A stretch of 61,236 nt of DNA, taken from the NCBI GenBank assembly GCA_910586035.1, contig CAJUHT010000008.1, positions 1-61,236 of the forward strand. The letters run 5' to 3'. Source of the stretch: an uncultured Christensenella sp. Its GTDB lineage: Bacteria > Bacillota > Clostridia > Christensenellales > Borkfalkiaceae. The translations under genes were made by a program, and so were the position numbers. The stretch's first letter is position 1. Every line of letters begins with the position of its first letter. The notes beneath the pieces are model-generated. The model was given only the letters and a program-made list of their open reading frames with translations, was not told the origin of the DNA and ran no database searches. Shown one piece after another: positions 15,571 through 23,024 of this stretch.

Positions 15571-15674
15571 AAAAATTCGGTAAATTCATAGTAGGTGTTT
15601 TCACCAAGAATATAGGAATTAAAATTTTAGCGTTGGTGCTTGCCGCAATCGCCGTGGCGCTTATAAATATCTGA
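15567..15674 (+). CDS. 35-residue transmembrane remnant of CdaR (YbbR)
   Basis: A 35-residue protein begins on the ATG that overlaps the cdaA stop. It has a basic start (MKKFGKFIVGVFTKN) followed by IGIKILALVLAAIAVALINI, closely resembling the N-terminal membrane anchor of CdaR proteins (xxKNxxLKILSLxLAxxLW). Normal CdaR continues with several extracellular YbbR repeats; here a TGA ends the gene after the helix and the next gene begins 7 bp later, so no YbbR domain follows in any frame. CdaR modulates CdaA at the membrane. The transmembrane-only form could still contact CdaA or could be a decayed gene. Confidence 0.7.
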   Translation: MKKFGKFIVGVFTKNIGIKILALVLAAIAVALINI

Positions 15675-15681
15675 GGCAATT

Positions 15682-16869
15682 ATGAACGCAATAAAAATAC
15701 CCGAGCTGTTGCTTCCAAAAGACGCAAAAATGGAGCTTTGGGCTTGCAACGCTTGCGACCAATACACTTCCGATTATGCGTACTGGGAAAAGTTGGATAA
15801 ACTCGTCGGCTCGGCGCCCTCGGCTCTCAGGCTGATATTTCCCGAAATTTATTTAAAGGACAAGCCCGAGGAGCGCATAAAAGCCATAAACGCGCAGATG
15901 CGCAACTATATGGATAGCGGCGTGTTCAGGCAGGTTGAGGGCGGCTTTGTTCTTGTGGAGCGCGCAACGCAGTCGGGCGTACGCACGGGAATAGTGTTGG
16001 CAATCGACCTCGAAGCTTACGACTTTGCCGTCGGCTCGAAAGCGTTGATACGCTCTACCGAGGCGACAATTTTAGAGCGGATACCGCCCCGCGTAAAGAT
16101 ACGCGAAAAAGCGGAAATAGAGCTTCCGCACGTTATGCTGTTGTATGACGATAAGCAAAACGCCGTGCTCAACGCGGTGGAGCGCGGGCAGACGCTTTAC
16201 GATTTCGACCTGAATATGGGCGGCGGGCACGTAAAGGGCACGTATGTTAAAAACGCCGAAGAAGTTGCGCAGGCTTTTTATAAGCTTTGCAACAGTAATA
16301 AGTACGGCAACGGCGAAAAATTGCTGTTTGCGGTGGGCGACGGAAACCACTCGCTTGCAACTGCAAAGACCTGTTGGGAAAAGATAAGGGCAACGCTTAC
16401 AAAGGAACAGGCGGAGGAGCACCCCGCGCGCTACGCGCTTGCCGAGGCGGTAAATATTTACGACCCCGCGCTTAATTTTGAACCCATACACAGGCTGGTT
16501 AAGACGGATAAGCCCGAAAAGTTTGTTTGCGGTTTAAAGGCGAACGGCGACAAAAACGCATATGTTGTAGTAAACGGCAAAGAAACGAAAATTCCGTTTG
16601 ATTGCGACGTTCCTAACGGGATTAGGCAACTCGATAGCTATATCGCCGAATTTATTGAAGAAAACGGCGGCGAAGTTGACTATATTCACGGCGAAGAGGA
16701 GTTGAAGCAGCTTTCTTCCCTCGGCGTCGGGGTAGGGCTTCCCCCCATTGCAAAGGACGATTTTTTCCGTCTTATAGTTACCGGCGGCAATCTTCCCCGA
16801 AAAACCTTCTCTATGGGCGAGGGAAACGAAAAGCGATATTATATAGAGGCTAAGAGAATAGCAAAATAA
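15682..16869 (+). CDS. DUF1015 family protein
   Basis: 395 residues matching DUF1015: an N-terminal WACNACDQYTSD segment (residues 20-31), GDGNHSLATAK near 228, and LAEAVNIYDPALNFEPIHR near 262. The family is found in many anaerobes; its activity is not established. It follows the mini-cdaR by 7 bp with a short GAGG ribosome binding site and precedes aspartokinase by 10 bp, so cdaA, mini-cdaR, DUF1015 and aspartokinase form one operon up to the terminator at 18218. Confidence 0.88.
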   Translation: MNAIKIPELLLPKDAKMELWACNACDQYTSDYAYWEKLDKLVGSAPSALRLIFPEIYLKDKPEERIKAINAQMRNYMDSGVFRQVEGGFVLVERATQSGVRTGIVLAIDLEAYDFAVGSKALIRSTEATILERIPPRVKIREKAEIELPHVMLLYDDKQNAVLNAVERGQTLYDFDLNMGGGHVKGTYVKNAEEVAQAFYKLCNSNKYGNGEKLLFAVGDGNHSLATAKTCWEKIRATLTKEQAEEHPARYALAEAVNIYDPALNFEPIHRLVKTDKPEKFVCGLKANGDKNAYVVVNGKETKIPFDCDVPNGIRQLDSYIAEFIEENGGEVDYIHGEEELKQLSSLGVGVGLPPIAKDDFFRLIVTGGNLPRKTFSMGEGNEKRYYIEAKRIAK

Positions 16870-16879
16870 AAGGATAAAA

Positions 16880-18199
16880 ATGACTTTAAAAGTATGTAAA
16901 TTCGGCGGCACGTCTATGGCGGACGGCAACACGATGCAAGCCGTAAAAAAGATTATAGACAGCGATGCGAAGAGAAAGTACGTGGTGGTGTCCGCTCCCG
17001 GTAAGAGGTTTAACGGCGACGTCAAAGTTACCGACCTTCTGTACGCCTGCTACGGCGAGCTCAAAGAAAAGGGCGATTGCAGTCAAAGCTTTGCAAAAGT
17101 GCGCGCCCGCTTCGAAAGCATTGTAAAAGAGCTGAATTTATCTATGGATATAAAAGCCGTTTTAGACGAAACTCAAAGGCGGCTGAACGAAGAGCAAAGC
17201 GAAGATTTTACCGCTTCCCGCGGGGAATATCTTTCCGCGCGCATTATGGCTGAACTGCTCGGGGTTAAGTTTATAGACGGCGAGGACGTAGTTTTCTTTA
17301 AAGAGGACGGCAGGCTTGACGGCGAAAAGACGTACCGCGCAATATCGCAAGCCGTAGCCGACGGCGCAAACGCCGTGTTCCCCGGATTTTACGGCAGGGG
17401 CGCGGACGGAAAGGTTAAGACGTTTTCCCGCGGCGGTTCGGATATCTCGGGCGCGGTAGTCGCCCGTGCGGTAAACGCTTCCGTGTATGAGAATTGGACG
17501 GACGTATCCGGCTTTTTGGCTTGCGACCCGCGCATTGTGGATAATCCGCGCCGCATAAAAAACCTTTCGTATAAGGAGCTGAGGGAGCTTTCCTATATGG
17601 GCGCCAACGTGCTTCATTCGGAGAGCATTTTCCCCGTGCGCAAGGCAAATATCCCCATTGTAATCAAAAATACTTTCCGCCCCGACGACGAGGGCACTTC
17701 TATACTGCCAATATCGCAGTACACGCCAGACGGCACGGTGGTAACGGGCATTGCGGGCAAAAAGAATTTCACCGTAATTTTAATAGAAAAAAACCATATG
17801 AACAACGAAATAGGTTTTGTGCGCAAGGTGCTCTCAGTATTGGAGCGCGAGGGCGTTTCCGTTGAGCATATACCTTCTGGCATAGACACAATGTCGGTAG
17901 TCGTCGACAGCGAAGAAATTCAGGGCTATAAGCTTGAACAAATTATCGAGGGGATAAAGAACGAAGCCGACCCCGACGTTATACGCGTTATGGAAAACGT
18001 GGCGCTGATTGCAACGGTGGGGCACGGAATGTCGTCGTCGATAGGTACCTCCGCGCGGCTCTTCGACGCAATGGCGCGCGCTAACGTAAACGCCAAAATG
18101 ATTGACCAGGGTTCAAGCGAGCTTAACATAATAGTCGGCGTTAAAAACGAGGACTGCGAAAAGTGCATTTCCGCAATCTATCACGAGTTTTTTGGTTAA
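16880..18199 (+). CDS. Aspartate kinase
   Basis: 439 residues. The kinase starts KFGGTSMAD (residues 6-14), contains FSRGGSDISGA (about 182-192) for substrate and ATP binding, and ends in two ACT domains (VILIEKNHMNNEIGF from about 301, and a second around 373-430 with VALIATVGHGM). It phosphorylates aspartate, the first step toward lysine, threonine and methionine; the ACT pair indicates feedback control by an end product. Length about 440 fits the monofunctional class III-like enzyme. SD AAGGA lies 6 nt before the ATG. Confidence 0.95.
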   Translation: MTLKVCKFGGTSMADGNTMQAVKKIIDSDAKRKYVVVSAPGKRFNGDVKVTDLLYACYGELKEKGDCSQSFAKVRARFESIVKELNLSMDIKAVLDETQRRLNEEQSEDFTASRGEYLSARIMAELLGVKFIDGEDVVFFKEDGRLDGEKTYRAISQAVADGANAVFPGFYGRGADGKVKTFSRGGSDISGAVVARAVNASVYENWTDVSGFLACDPRIVDNPRRIKNLSYKELRELSYMGANVLHSESIFPVRKANIPIVIKNTFRPDDEGTSILPISQYTPDGTVVTGIAGKKNFTVILIEKNHMNNEIGFVRKVLSVLEREGVSVEHIPSGIDTMSVVVDSEEIQGYKLEQIIEGIKNEADPDVIRVMENVALIATVGHGMSSSIGTSARLFDAMARANVNAKMIDQGSSELNIIVGVKNEDCEKCISAIYHEFFG

Positions 18200-18217
18200 T
18201 TAAATAAAAAAGCTATT

Positions 18218-18257
18218 CGGCGTGAACGCAAATTTTTGCGTTCGCGCCGCTTTTTTT
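18218..18257 (+). terminator. Intrinsic terminator of the cdaA-aspartokinase operon
   Basis: CGGCG(T)GAACGCAAA pairs with TTTGCGTTC(G)CGCCG, followed by a run of T (18251-18257). Confidence 0.93.
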
Positions 18258-18284
18258 ACCGCGGCAATAAAATAGTAAACAATC

Positions 18285-18312
18285 ACGCGCGTTCGGGTAT
18301 TTTCATACTATG
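18285..18312 (+). promoter_or_regulatory. Possible sigma-K-like promoter of the glycosyltransferase/collagen operon
   Basis: AC (18285-18286), 17 nt, CATACTATG (18304-18312). This resembles the mother-cell sigma-K consensus (AC, 16-17 nt, CATAnnnTA), with one mismatch at the end. No good sigma-A promoter is visible in the 125 bp upstream. Speculative without expression data. Confidence 0.35.
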
Positions 18313-18323
18313 TAATACCGCCT

Positions 18324-19388
18324 ATGACTTTAAGCGTTTGTATGATTGTAAAAGACGAGGAAGAAACCCTCGCAAGATGTTTAAACTGCGTTGCGCCCTT
18401 CGCCGACGAAATAATAATAGTCGACACGGGCTCGACGGACGATACCGTCGCTATCGCCAAAAAATATACCGACAGGGTATACTTTTTCGAGTGGCGCGAC
18501 GATTTTGCCGCCGCAAGAAATTACTCGTTTTCAAAAGCGACTTGCGACCTTGTTATGTGGCTTGACGCCGACGACGTTATAACCGAAGAGAACGCGGCGG
18601 AGATAGTCGGGCTGAAAAAGAGGGACGACTACGACGTTGCATTTTTGAAGTACGCCGCCTCGTTCGACGGCGACAAACCCGTGTTCGTCTACTACCGCGA
18701 GCGCATATTCCGCAGGCAGTGCGGCTTTAAGTGGGAGGGCGAGGTGCACGAGGTTGTTGCGGCGTCGGGCAGAATTGTTTACAGTCCAGCCTGCGTGTAC
18801 CACAACAAAGTCAAGCGCAACCAACCTATGCGCAACCTCGGCATATACCAGCGGCTCATTTCCCGCGGGGTTAAACTCGGCGCGCGCCAAAAGTTCTATT
18901 ACGGGCGCGAACTGTTTTTCAACAATATGCTTACGGAGTGCGTCGCCGTGCTTTCCGACTTTGTAAAGGGCGACGGCTGGGCGGAAAACAAGGTTGAAGC
19001 GTGCCGCACGCTATACAGGGCGTATATGCGGCTCGGCGATGAAAACGCGGCGGTAAACGCGCTTGTAACGGCATTTACCGTATCATACCCGCGCGCCGAA
19101 GACTGCTGTGCGCTCGCGCGGTTTTTCGAGGGGAAAAACGACGTTCGTTCGGCTATATATTGGTACGAACGCGCTCTCGGCACGGCGGAAAAAGAGGAGG
19201 ACGGCGGTTTTATAAATACCGATTATCTAATTTATATCCCAGCTATCAGCCTTTGCGTGCTGTACGACAAGGCGGGCGATTATTCGCTTGCCCAATACTA
19301 CAACGAGCTTGCGGGCAGCGTTAAGCCCGACGACGCAAGCTATCTGTATAACAAGAAATATTTTCAGACAAAATTAACCGAGAGGTAA
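18324..19388 (+). CDS. Family 2 glycosyltransferase with TPR-like C-terminus
   Basis: 354 residues. GT-A fold: MTLSVCMIVKDEEETL start, VDTGSTDDT (about 36-44), WLDADD (DxD, about 78-83) and a W-E-V-H-E acceptor motif (GFKWEGEVHE near 136). The C-terminal 170 residues are helical repeats resembling TPRs. This layout is shared with SunS-like and related protein O/S-glycosyltransferases. It is followed 11 bp later by a Thr-rich collagen-like gene whose weak SD overlaps its 3' end, so the collagen threonines are the obvious candidate acceptors. Acceptor identity is inference from context. Confidence 0.85.
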   Translation: MTLSVCMIVKDEEETLARCLNCVAPFADEIIIVDTGSTDDTVAIAKKYTDRVYFFEWRDDFAAARNYSFSKATCDLVMWLDADDVITEENAAEIVGLKKRDDYDVAFLKYAASFDGDKPVFVYYRERIFRRQCGFKWEGEVHEVVAASGRIVYSPACVYHNKVKRNQPMRNLGIYQRLISRGVKLGARQKFYYGRELFFNNMLTECVAVLSDFVKGDGWAENKVEACRTLYRAYMRLGDENAAVNALVTAFTVSYPRAEDCCALARFFEGKNDVRSAIYWYERALGTAEKEEDGGFINTDYLIYIPAISLCVLYDKAGDYSLAQYYNELAGSVKPDDASYLYNKKYFQTKLTER

Positions 19389-19399
19389 AATCGAACATT

Positions 19400-20914
19400 A
19401 TGTTTAATAAACTATTATCAATTTTTTTATCCTGTAACTGTTGCGGCGGATGCGGCGGCAACGGCGGGAGCAAAGTCGAAATAATTAGGTATGAAGCCGT
19501 AGGTCCAACGGGTCCTACGGGTCCTACCGGCGCCACGGGGGCAACAGGTCCTGCCGGACCTACGGGTTCTACGGGCGTTACCGGCGCTACCGGACCGACA
19601 GGACCTACGGGGCGCGCAGGAATTAAGGGTTCAACGGGCGCAACGGGTCCTACCGGTCCCACGGGACCGACAGGTCCGACAGGCGTTGACGGTCCCGCAG
19701 GCGTAACGGGTCCGACAGGTTCAACCGGTGCGACAGGCTCCGTCGGACCTACGGGTCCGACAGGAGCCGCAGGCGCGACTGGCGCAAACGGCATAACGGG
19801 TCCGACAGGAGCCACGGGAGCTACGGGTGCTGACGGCGCGACGGGTGCAACAGGTCCCACAGGCGCTACGGGCGCGACGGGTGCAAACGGAATAACAGGA
19901 CCCACAGGTCCGACAGGGGCAACGGGTGCCACAGGTTCAGACGGAGAAGCAGGTCCGATAGGTCCGACAGGACCGACGGGAGCAGACGGTGCTACGGGTC
20001 CTACGGGCGCGACAGGGTCAACGGGCGCGGACGGTGTAACGGGTCCCACAGGCGCCACGGGCGCAACAGGTGCAAACGGAGAAGCAGGTCCGATAGGTCC
20101 GACAGGACCGACGGGAGCAGACGGTGCTACGGGTCCTACGGGAGCCACGGGTTCAACGGGTGCCGACGGCGTAACGGGACCTACGGGCGCGACAGGCGCG
20201 ACGGGTGCAAACGGTATAACGGGCGCTATCGGTCCGACAGGACCCACAGGTGCAGACGGAGCAACAGGTCCTACGGGCGCGGTTGGCGCTACGGGTGCGA
20301 ACGGAGCAACAGGACCGACAGGTCCCATAGGAGCAACAGGCGCAACGGGGTTAACGGGTGCAACCGGTCCTGTCGGAGCAACAGGTCCCACTGGCGCTAA
20401 CGGCGTTGCCGGCGCTACCGGTGCAACAGGTCCTACGGGAGCAGTCGGCGCTACGGGAGCAACAGGACCTACGGGTCCCACGGGTACGGCAAATTTAAAC
20501 GCTTACGGCGGTCTTTATAATACCACGCCGCAAACGCTTAACCTTACCCTCGGCGGCACAACGCAGTTGCCTCTGCCTACGGGTATGCCGCTCAAAAATA
20601 CGGCGTATACTCCTGCAAACAGCATCACTGCAAACGTTGCTGGCGTATATGAAATAAACTACTACACCAACGTTTCGGCGGCTCTGGGCACAACGGTTAC
20701 TTTGGCTGTGCGCAGAAACGGCGCGGCAATACCGCAGGCGACGGTTACCCGCGTATTGGCGGTGGGCGTAGGCTCGCTGTATAACGGAAGCTTTATAATT
20801 TCTCTCAATGCGGGCGACGTGATAGATATGGCTTTGTCGGCGTTGCTTGCCGTCGGCGTAACGCTCGGCGGAGGCGTAAACACCACCTTGACCATTAAAC
20901 AGATAGACGTTTAA
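19400..20914 (+). CDS. BclA-like collagen-triplet surface protein
   Basis: 504 residues. A short Cys-rich N-terminus (SCNCCGGCGG near 11-20) precedes 110 uninterrupted G-x-y triplets (residue 35 to about 364, DNA 19502-20491), dominated by GPT, GAT and GST. The C-terminal 140 residues (from NLNAYGGLYNTT) resemble the trimerising TNF/C1q-like domain of exosporium BclA proteins. In Bacillus spores, threonines of such triplets carry sugars; a glycosyltransferase gene lies immediately upstream here. A spore-surface location is inferred. The SD is weak and distant, so translation may be coupled to the upstream gene. The triplet region contains a 135-bp tandem duplication. Confidence 0.92.
   Translation: MFNKLLSIFLSCNCCGGCGGNGGSKVEIIRYEAVGPTGPTGPTGATGATGPAGPTGSTGVTGATGPTGPTGRAGIKGSTGATGPTGPTGPTGPTGVDGPAGVTGPTGSTGATGSVGPTGPTGAAGATGANGITGPTGATGATGADGATGATGPTGATGATGANGITGPTGPTGATGATGSDGEAGPIGPTGPTGADGATGPTGATGSTGADGVTGPTGATGATGANGEAGPIGPTGPTGADGATGPTGATGSTGADGVTGPTGATGATGANGITGAIGPTGPTGADGATGPTGAVGATGANGATGPTGPIGATGATGLTGATGPVGATGPTGANGVAGATGATGPTGAVGATGATGPTGPTGTANLNAYGGLYNTTPQTLNLTLGGTTQLPLPTGMPLKNTAYTPANSITANVAGVYEINYYTNVSAALGTTVTLAVRRNGAAIPQATVTRVLAVGVGSLYNGSFIISLNAGDVIDMALSALLAVGVTLGGGVNTTLTIKQIDV
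19943..20212 (+). repeat. 135-bp tandem duplication inside the collagen gene
   Basis: Two adjacent 135-bp units (19943-20077 and 20078-20212), each encoding the same 15 triplets starting GEAGPIGPT. The first ~65 nt are identical; the rest differ at synonymous positions only. A third, diverged partial unit follows. Confidence 0.9.
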
Positions 20915-20923
20915 AATAAAGAT

Positions 20924-20955
20924 GCCGACGGAGTTTTTCCGTCGGCTGATTTTTT
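20924..20955 (+). terminator. Intrinsic terminator of the collagen operon
   Basis: GCCGACGG/CCGTCGGC (8 bp) with a 7-nt loop, then TGATTTTTT. Confidence 0.92.
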
Positions 20956-20981
20956 ACCGTTCATATTGTCGGATAAAGGAA

Positions 20982-21009
20982 GGGGAGGTTGCAATTTTGC
21001 AACCTCCCC
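20982..21009 (-). terminator. Hairpin at the 3' side of tRNA-Pro
   Basis: A perfect 13-bp stem (GGGGAGGTTGCAA/TTGCAACCTCCCC) with a 2-nt loop lies 3 bp beyond the tRNA 3' end. The minus-strand tail (TTCCTTT) is only partly T-rich. Confidence 0.75.
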
Positions 21010-21012
21010 GTT

Positions 21013-21088
21013 TGGTCGAGGCGACGGGATTCGAACCCACGACCTTATGGTCCCGAACCATACGCGCTACCAACTGCGCTACGCCTCG
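21013..21088 (-). tRNA. tRNA-Pro (anticodon CGG)
   Basis: 76 nt with encoded CCA. Acceptor stem CGAGGCG/CGCCTCG; anticodon arm TATGG-TTCGGGA-CCATA gives anticodon CGG; T-arm GTGGGTTCGAATCCC. Its 5' end lies 7 bp from the first copy of the 115-bp tandem repeat. Confidence 0.97.
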
Positions 21089-21095
21089 TCGTCGC

Positions 21096-21470
21096 CGCAA
21101 ACTCCGCTTAAATGCACTTTTATAACTAAAAGCGCAAAAGTCGCTTCGTTGCGGCTCCTCTTCGTGCAAAATCTTGCAAAGCAATCTTTTGCACGATATT
21201 TAACTAATAACGCAAACTCCGCTCAAATGCACTTTTATAACTAAAAGCGCAAAAGTCGCTTCGTTGCGGCTCCTCTTCGTGCAAAATCTTGCAAAGCAAT
21301 CTTTTGCACGATATTTAACTAATAACGCAAACTCCGCTCAAATGCACTTTTATAACTAAAAGCGCAAAAGTCGCTTCGTTGCGGCTCCTCTTCGCGTAAA
21401 ATCTTGCAAGGCAATCTTTTACACGATATTAAACTGAACAATGCAAACTCCGCTTAAATGCGCTTTTGTC
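21096..21470. repeat. 115-bp tandem repeat, three copies plus a partial fourth
   Basis: Units begin at 21096, 21211 and 21326, with a truncated unit from about 21442; copies 1 and 2 are almost identical. Each contains a 9-bp stem CGTGCAAAA/TTTTGCACG with an inner TTGC/GCAA helix, and a smaller stem AGTCGC/GCGGCT. Short open frames across the units are by-products of the repetition. Together with 21471-21541, in which I see nothing, this fills the gap between tRNA-Pro and the next gene. Confidence 0.9.
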
Positions 21471-21541
21471 TGCGGCTAAATTATTATATTATTCTTAAAT
21501 GCCGACAGTCAATCAAATTGCCGCCGTTTAGTAAAATTAAA

Positions 21542-22630
21542 TTATTCTTTTTCTCCGTCAGAATTTTCGTCTGCGTTTACTGCGTCGGCTCCCGTGGCAG
21601 GTTCGGACTGGGCGAATTCCTCAAAAACTTCTATTTCCTTAGCCGTATCGCTTGCCGCAACTTCGTCTTCGTTCATAATAGGTCCGTTGACAAATATATT
21701 AGTAAGTTTTTCAATTAACTGCTCGGCGGTAATGGGGCAACCCTTTAAAACAAAAGTAAAGTAGGTAACTCCGTCCGCGCCCTTCATTGTAACGCTGTTT
21801 TTCTTGGAGGTAATCGAGGAGGCGTAAAATTCGTTTCGCGTAGCCTTCATAATCGTATTGTAAGAAACTTCGTTTTTGGCGGGGTCGAGTATATAGAGTG
21901 CGTTTTCGCAGAGAATAAATTCCCTTCTGGGCGCTCCGGAATAAATTTGATAAACACCCGCGCCCAAGAAAATTGTGGAGAATATTGCTCCGATTCCCCA
22001 GGCAACCGATTTTGCCACGGCTTTCTTTTCTTCCGTCTTATTGGATACAACTCCGTTAAGAACGCAAAGTCCGCCGAGCTGAGCGCACATAGCGTTTACC
22101 GCCTCGGTGCGTAAGCCCGCCGCTTTCATTTTGGGTATCTGGCATATTGCCAGAACAAGGAATACGATTCCGAAGATTATAAATACTACGGTAAACACCA
22201 ACGGAAGGTTTGCGCCGCCCTTTAAAGTGTATGTTTCGCCGTTTACGTTTACTACAACTTTCTTTACGGAAGTTTGCTCTTCAAAGCAATAAGCGGTATT
22301 GCTCAAATCGAATTCTTCGTTGGGTAAAAGAACTATGTCGCGGCTCTCTTCACCAAACCAATAATCGTCGAAAACGTCGTTGGAATCGGTAAACGAAACT
22401 GTAAGACCGCCGTGTCCGCTTATAACAATCTCTTTATTTGAAACGTTTTTGATTTTGCCCGTCAGGCTATATTCTCCATAATCAATCTGCACCATACGAA
22501 TTTCCTGACTTATTGCAACGGGTGATTTCGAGGGGATTAACTTCGGAACGAAAATCGCAAGCACGCCTCCAAGAAACATTGCCGCCGCAATGCAAAACAA
22601 TACTATAACGGATTTTTTGTTTGTTTTCAT
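21542..22630 (-). CDS. Membrane protein of unknown function
   Basis: 362 residues from ATG 22630 (AGGAGAG about 11 nt upstream); an earlier in-frame start lacks an SD. TM helices lie at about 8-28, 143-164 and 207-228. An extracytoplasmic domain of about 110 residues sits between the first two, and a C-terminal cytoplasmic domain that looks PH-like (REFILCENALYILDP, then SYNTIMKATRNEFYASSI) is followed by an acidic tail. I do not recognise the family. It is transcribed alone, divergently from the 22805 gene. Confidence 0.7.
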   Translation of the reverse strand: MKTNKKSVIVLFCIAAAMFLGGVLAIFVPKLIPSKSPVAISQEIRMVQIDYGEYSLTGKIKNVSNKEIVISGHGGLTVSFTDSNDVFDDYWFGEESRDIVLLPNEEFDLSNTAYCFEEQTSVKKVVVNVNGETYTLKGGANLPLVFTVVFIIFGIVFLVLAICQIPKMKAAGLRTEAVNAMCAQLGGLCVLNGVVSNKTEEKKAVAKSVAWGIGAIFSTIFLGAGVYQIYSGAPRREFILCENALYILDPAKNEVSYNTIMKATRNEFYASSITSKKNSVTMKGADGVTYFTFVLKGCPITAEQLIEKLTNIFVNGPIMNEDEVAASDTAKEIEVFEEFAQSEPATGADAVNADENSDGEKE

Positions 22631-22804
22631 ATTACAAATTCTCTCCTGTTTATATTTTAACAAATTTATTCTACTATCTCAATTGGTTATTGTCAAACTT
22701 ATAAATGAAAAATAATGTCGGTCGCCGTGCGTTTTTCCCTTTACGCGGCAGGTAAAAAGTGGTAAAATAATGGCATACAAAATAAAAGTAAGGGGTATAA
22801 TCGG

Positions 22805-23023
22805 GTGAGCGAAGAATACGTACTTTCGGAAAAACAGCACATATTGGGTATGGCGCTGTATGCGCATCACGTAAAGAGGGAAAGCATCGTTACGATAATG
22901 ATGGCGCTTGAAAACGACGAACAGATAGACGATATGACTTGGTATATAGGCAAAAATCCCAAAGCAACGGACGAGGAGCTTATTGCCGTGGCGTACCAAA
23001 TTGTTAAGGAGGCGAACGAATAA
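22805..23023 (+). CDS. Small acidic protein of unknown function
   Basis: 72 residues from GTG 22805, with AAGGGG (22790-22795) as ribosome binding site. It is acidic and helical (SEKQHILGMALYAHHVKRESIV, then DEQIDDMTWYI), with no signal peptide. The coding frame ends one base before the M29 peptidase start, and the peptidase SD lies inside it, so they are co-transcribed. Family unknown to me. Confidence 0.65.
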   Translation: MSEEYVLSEKQHILGMALYAHHVKRESIVTIMMALENDEQIDDMTWYIGKNPKATDEELIAVAYQIVKEANE

Positions 23024-23024
23024 T

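Noticed and set aside
19321..20481. A 386-codon open frame antisense to the collagen gene (GPVAPV repeats)
   Set aside because: It is the mirror of GGN-CCN-ACN triplet codons, which cannot give stops in that frame. The plus-strand gene has a recognisable N-terminus, C-terminal domain, operon context and terminator.
21096..21470. CRISPR array
   Set aside because: The 115-bp units are contiguous with no variable spacers, and no cas genes are present.
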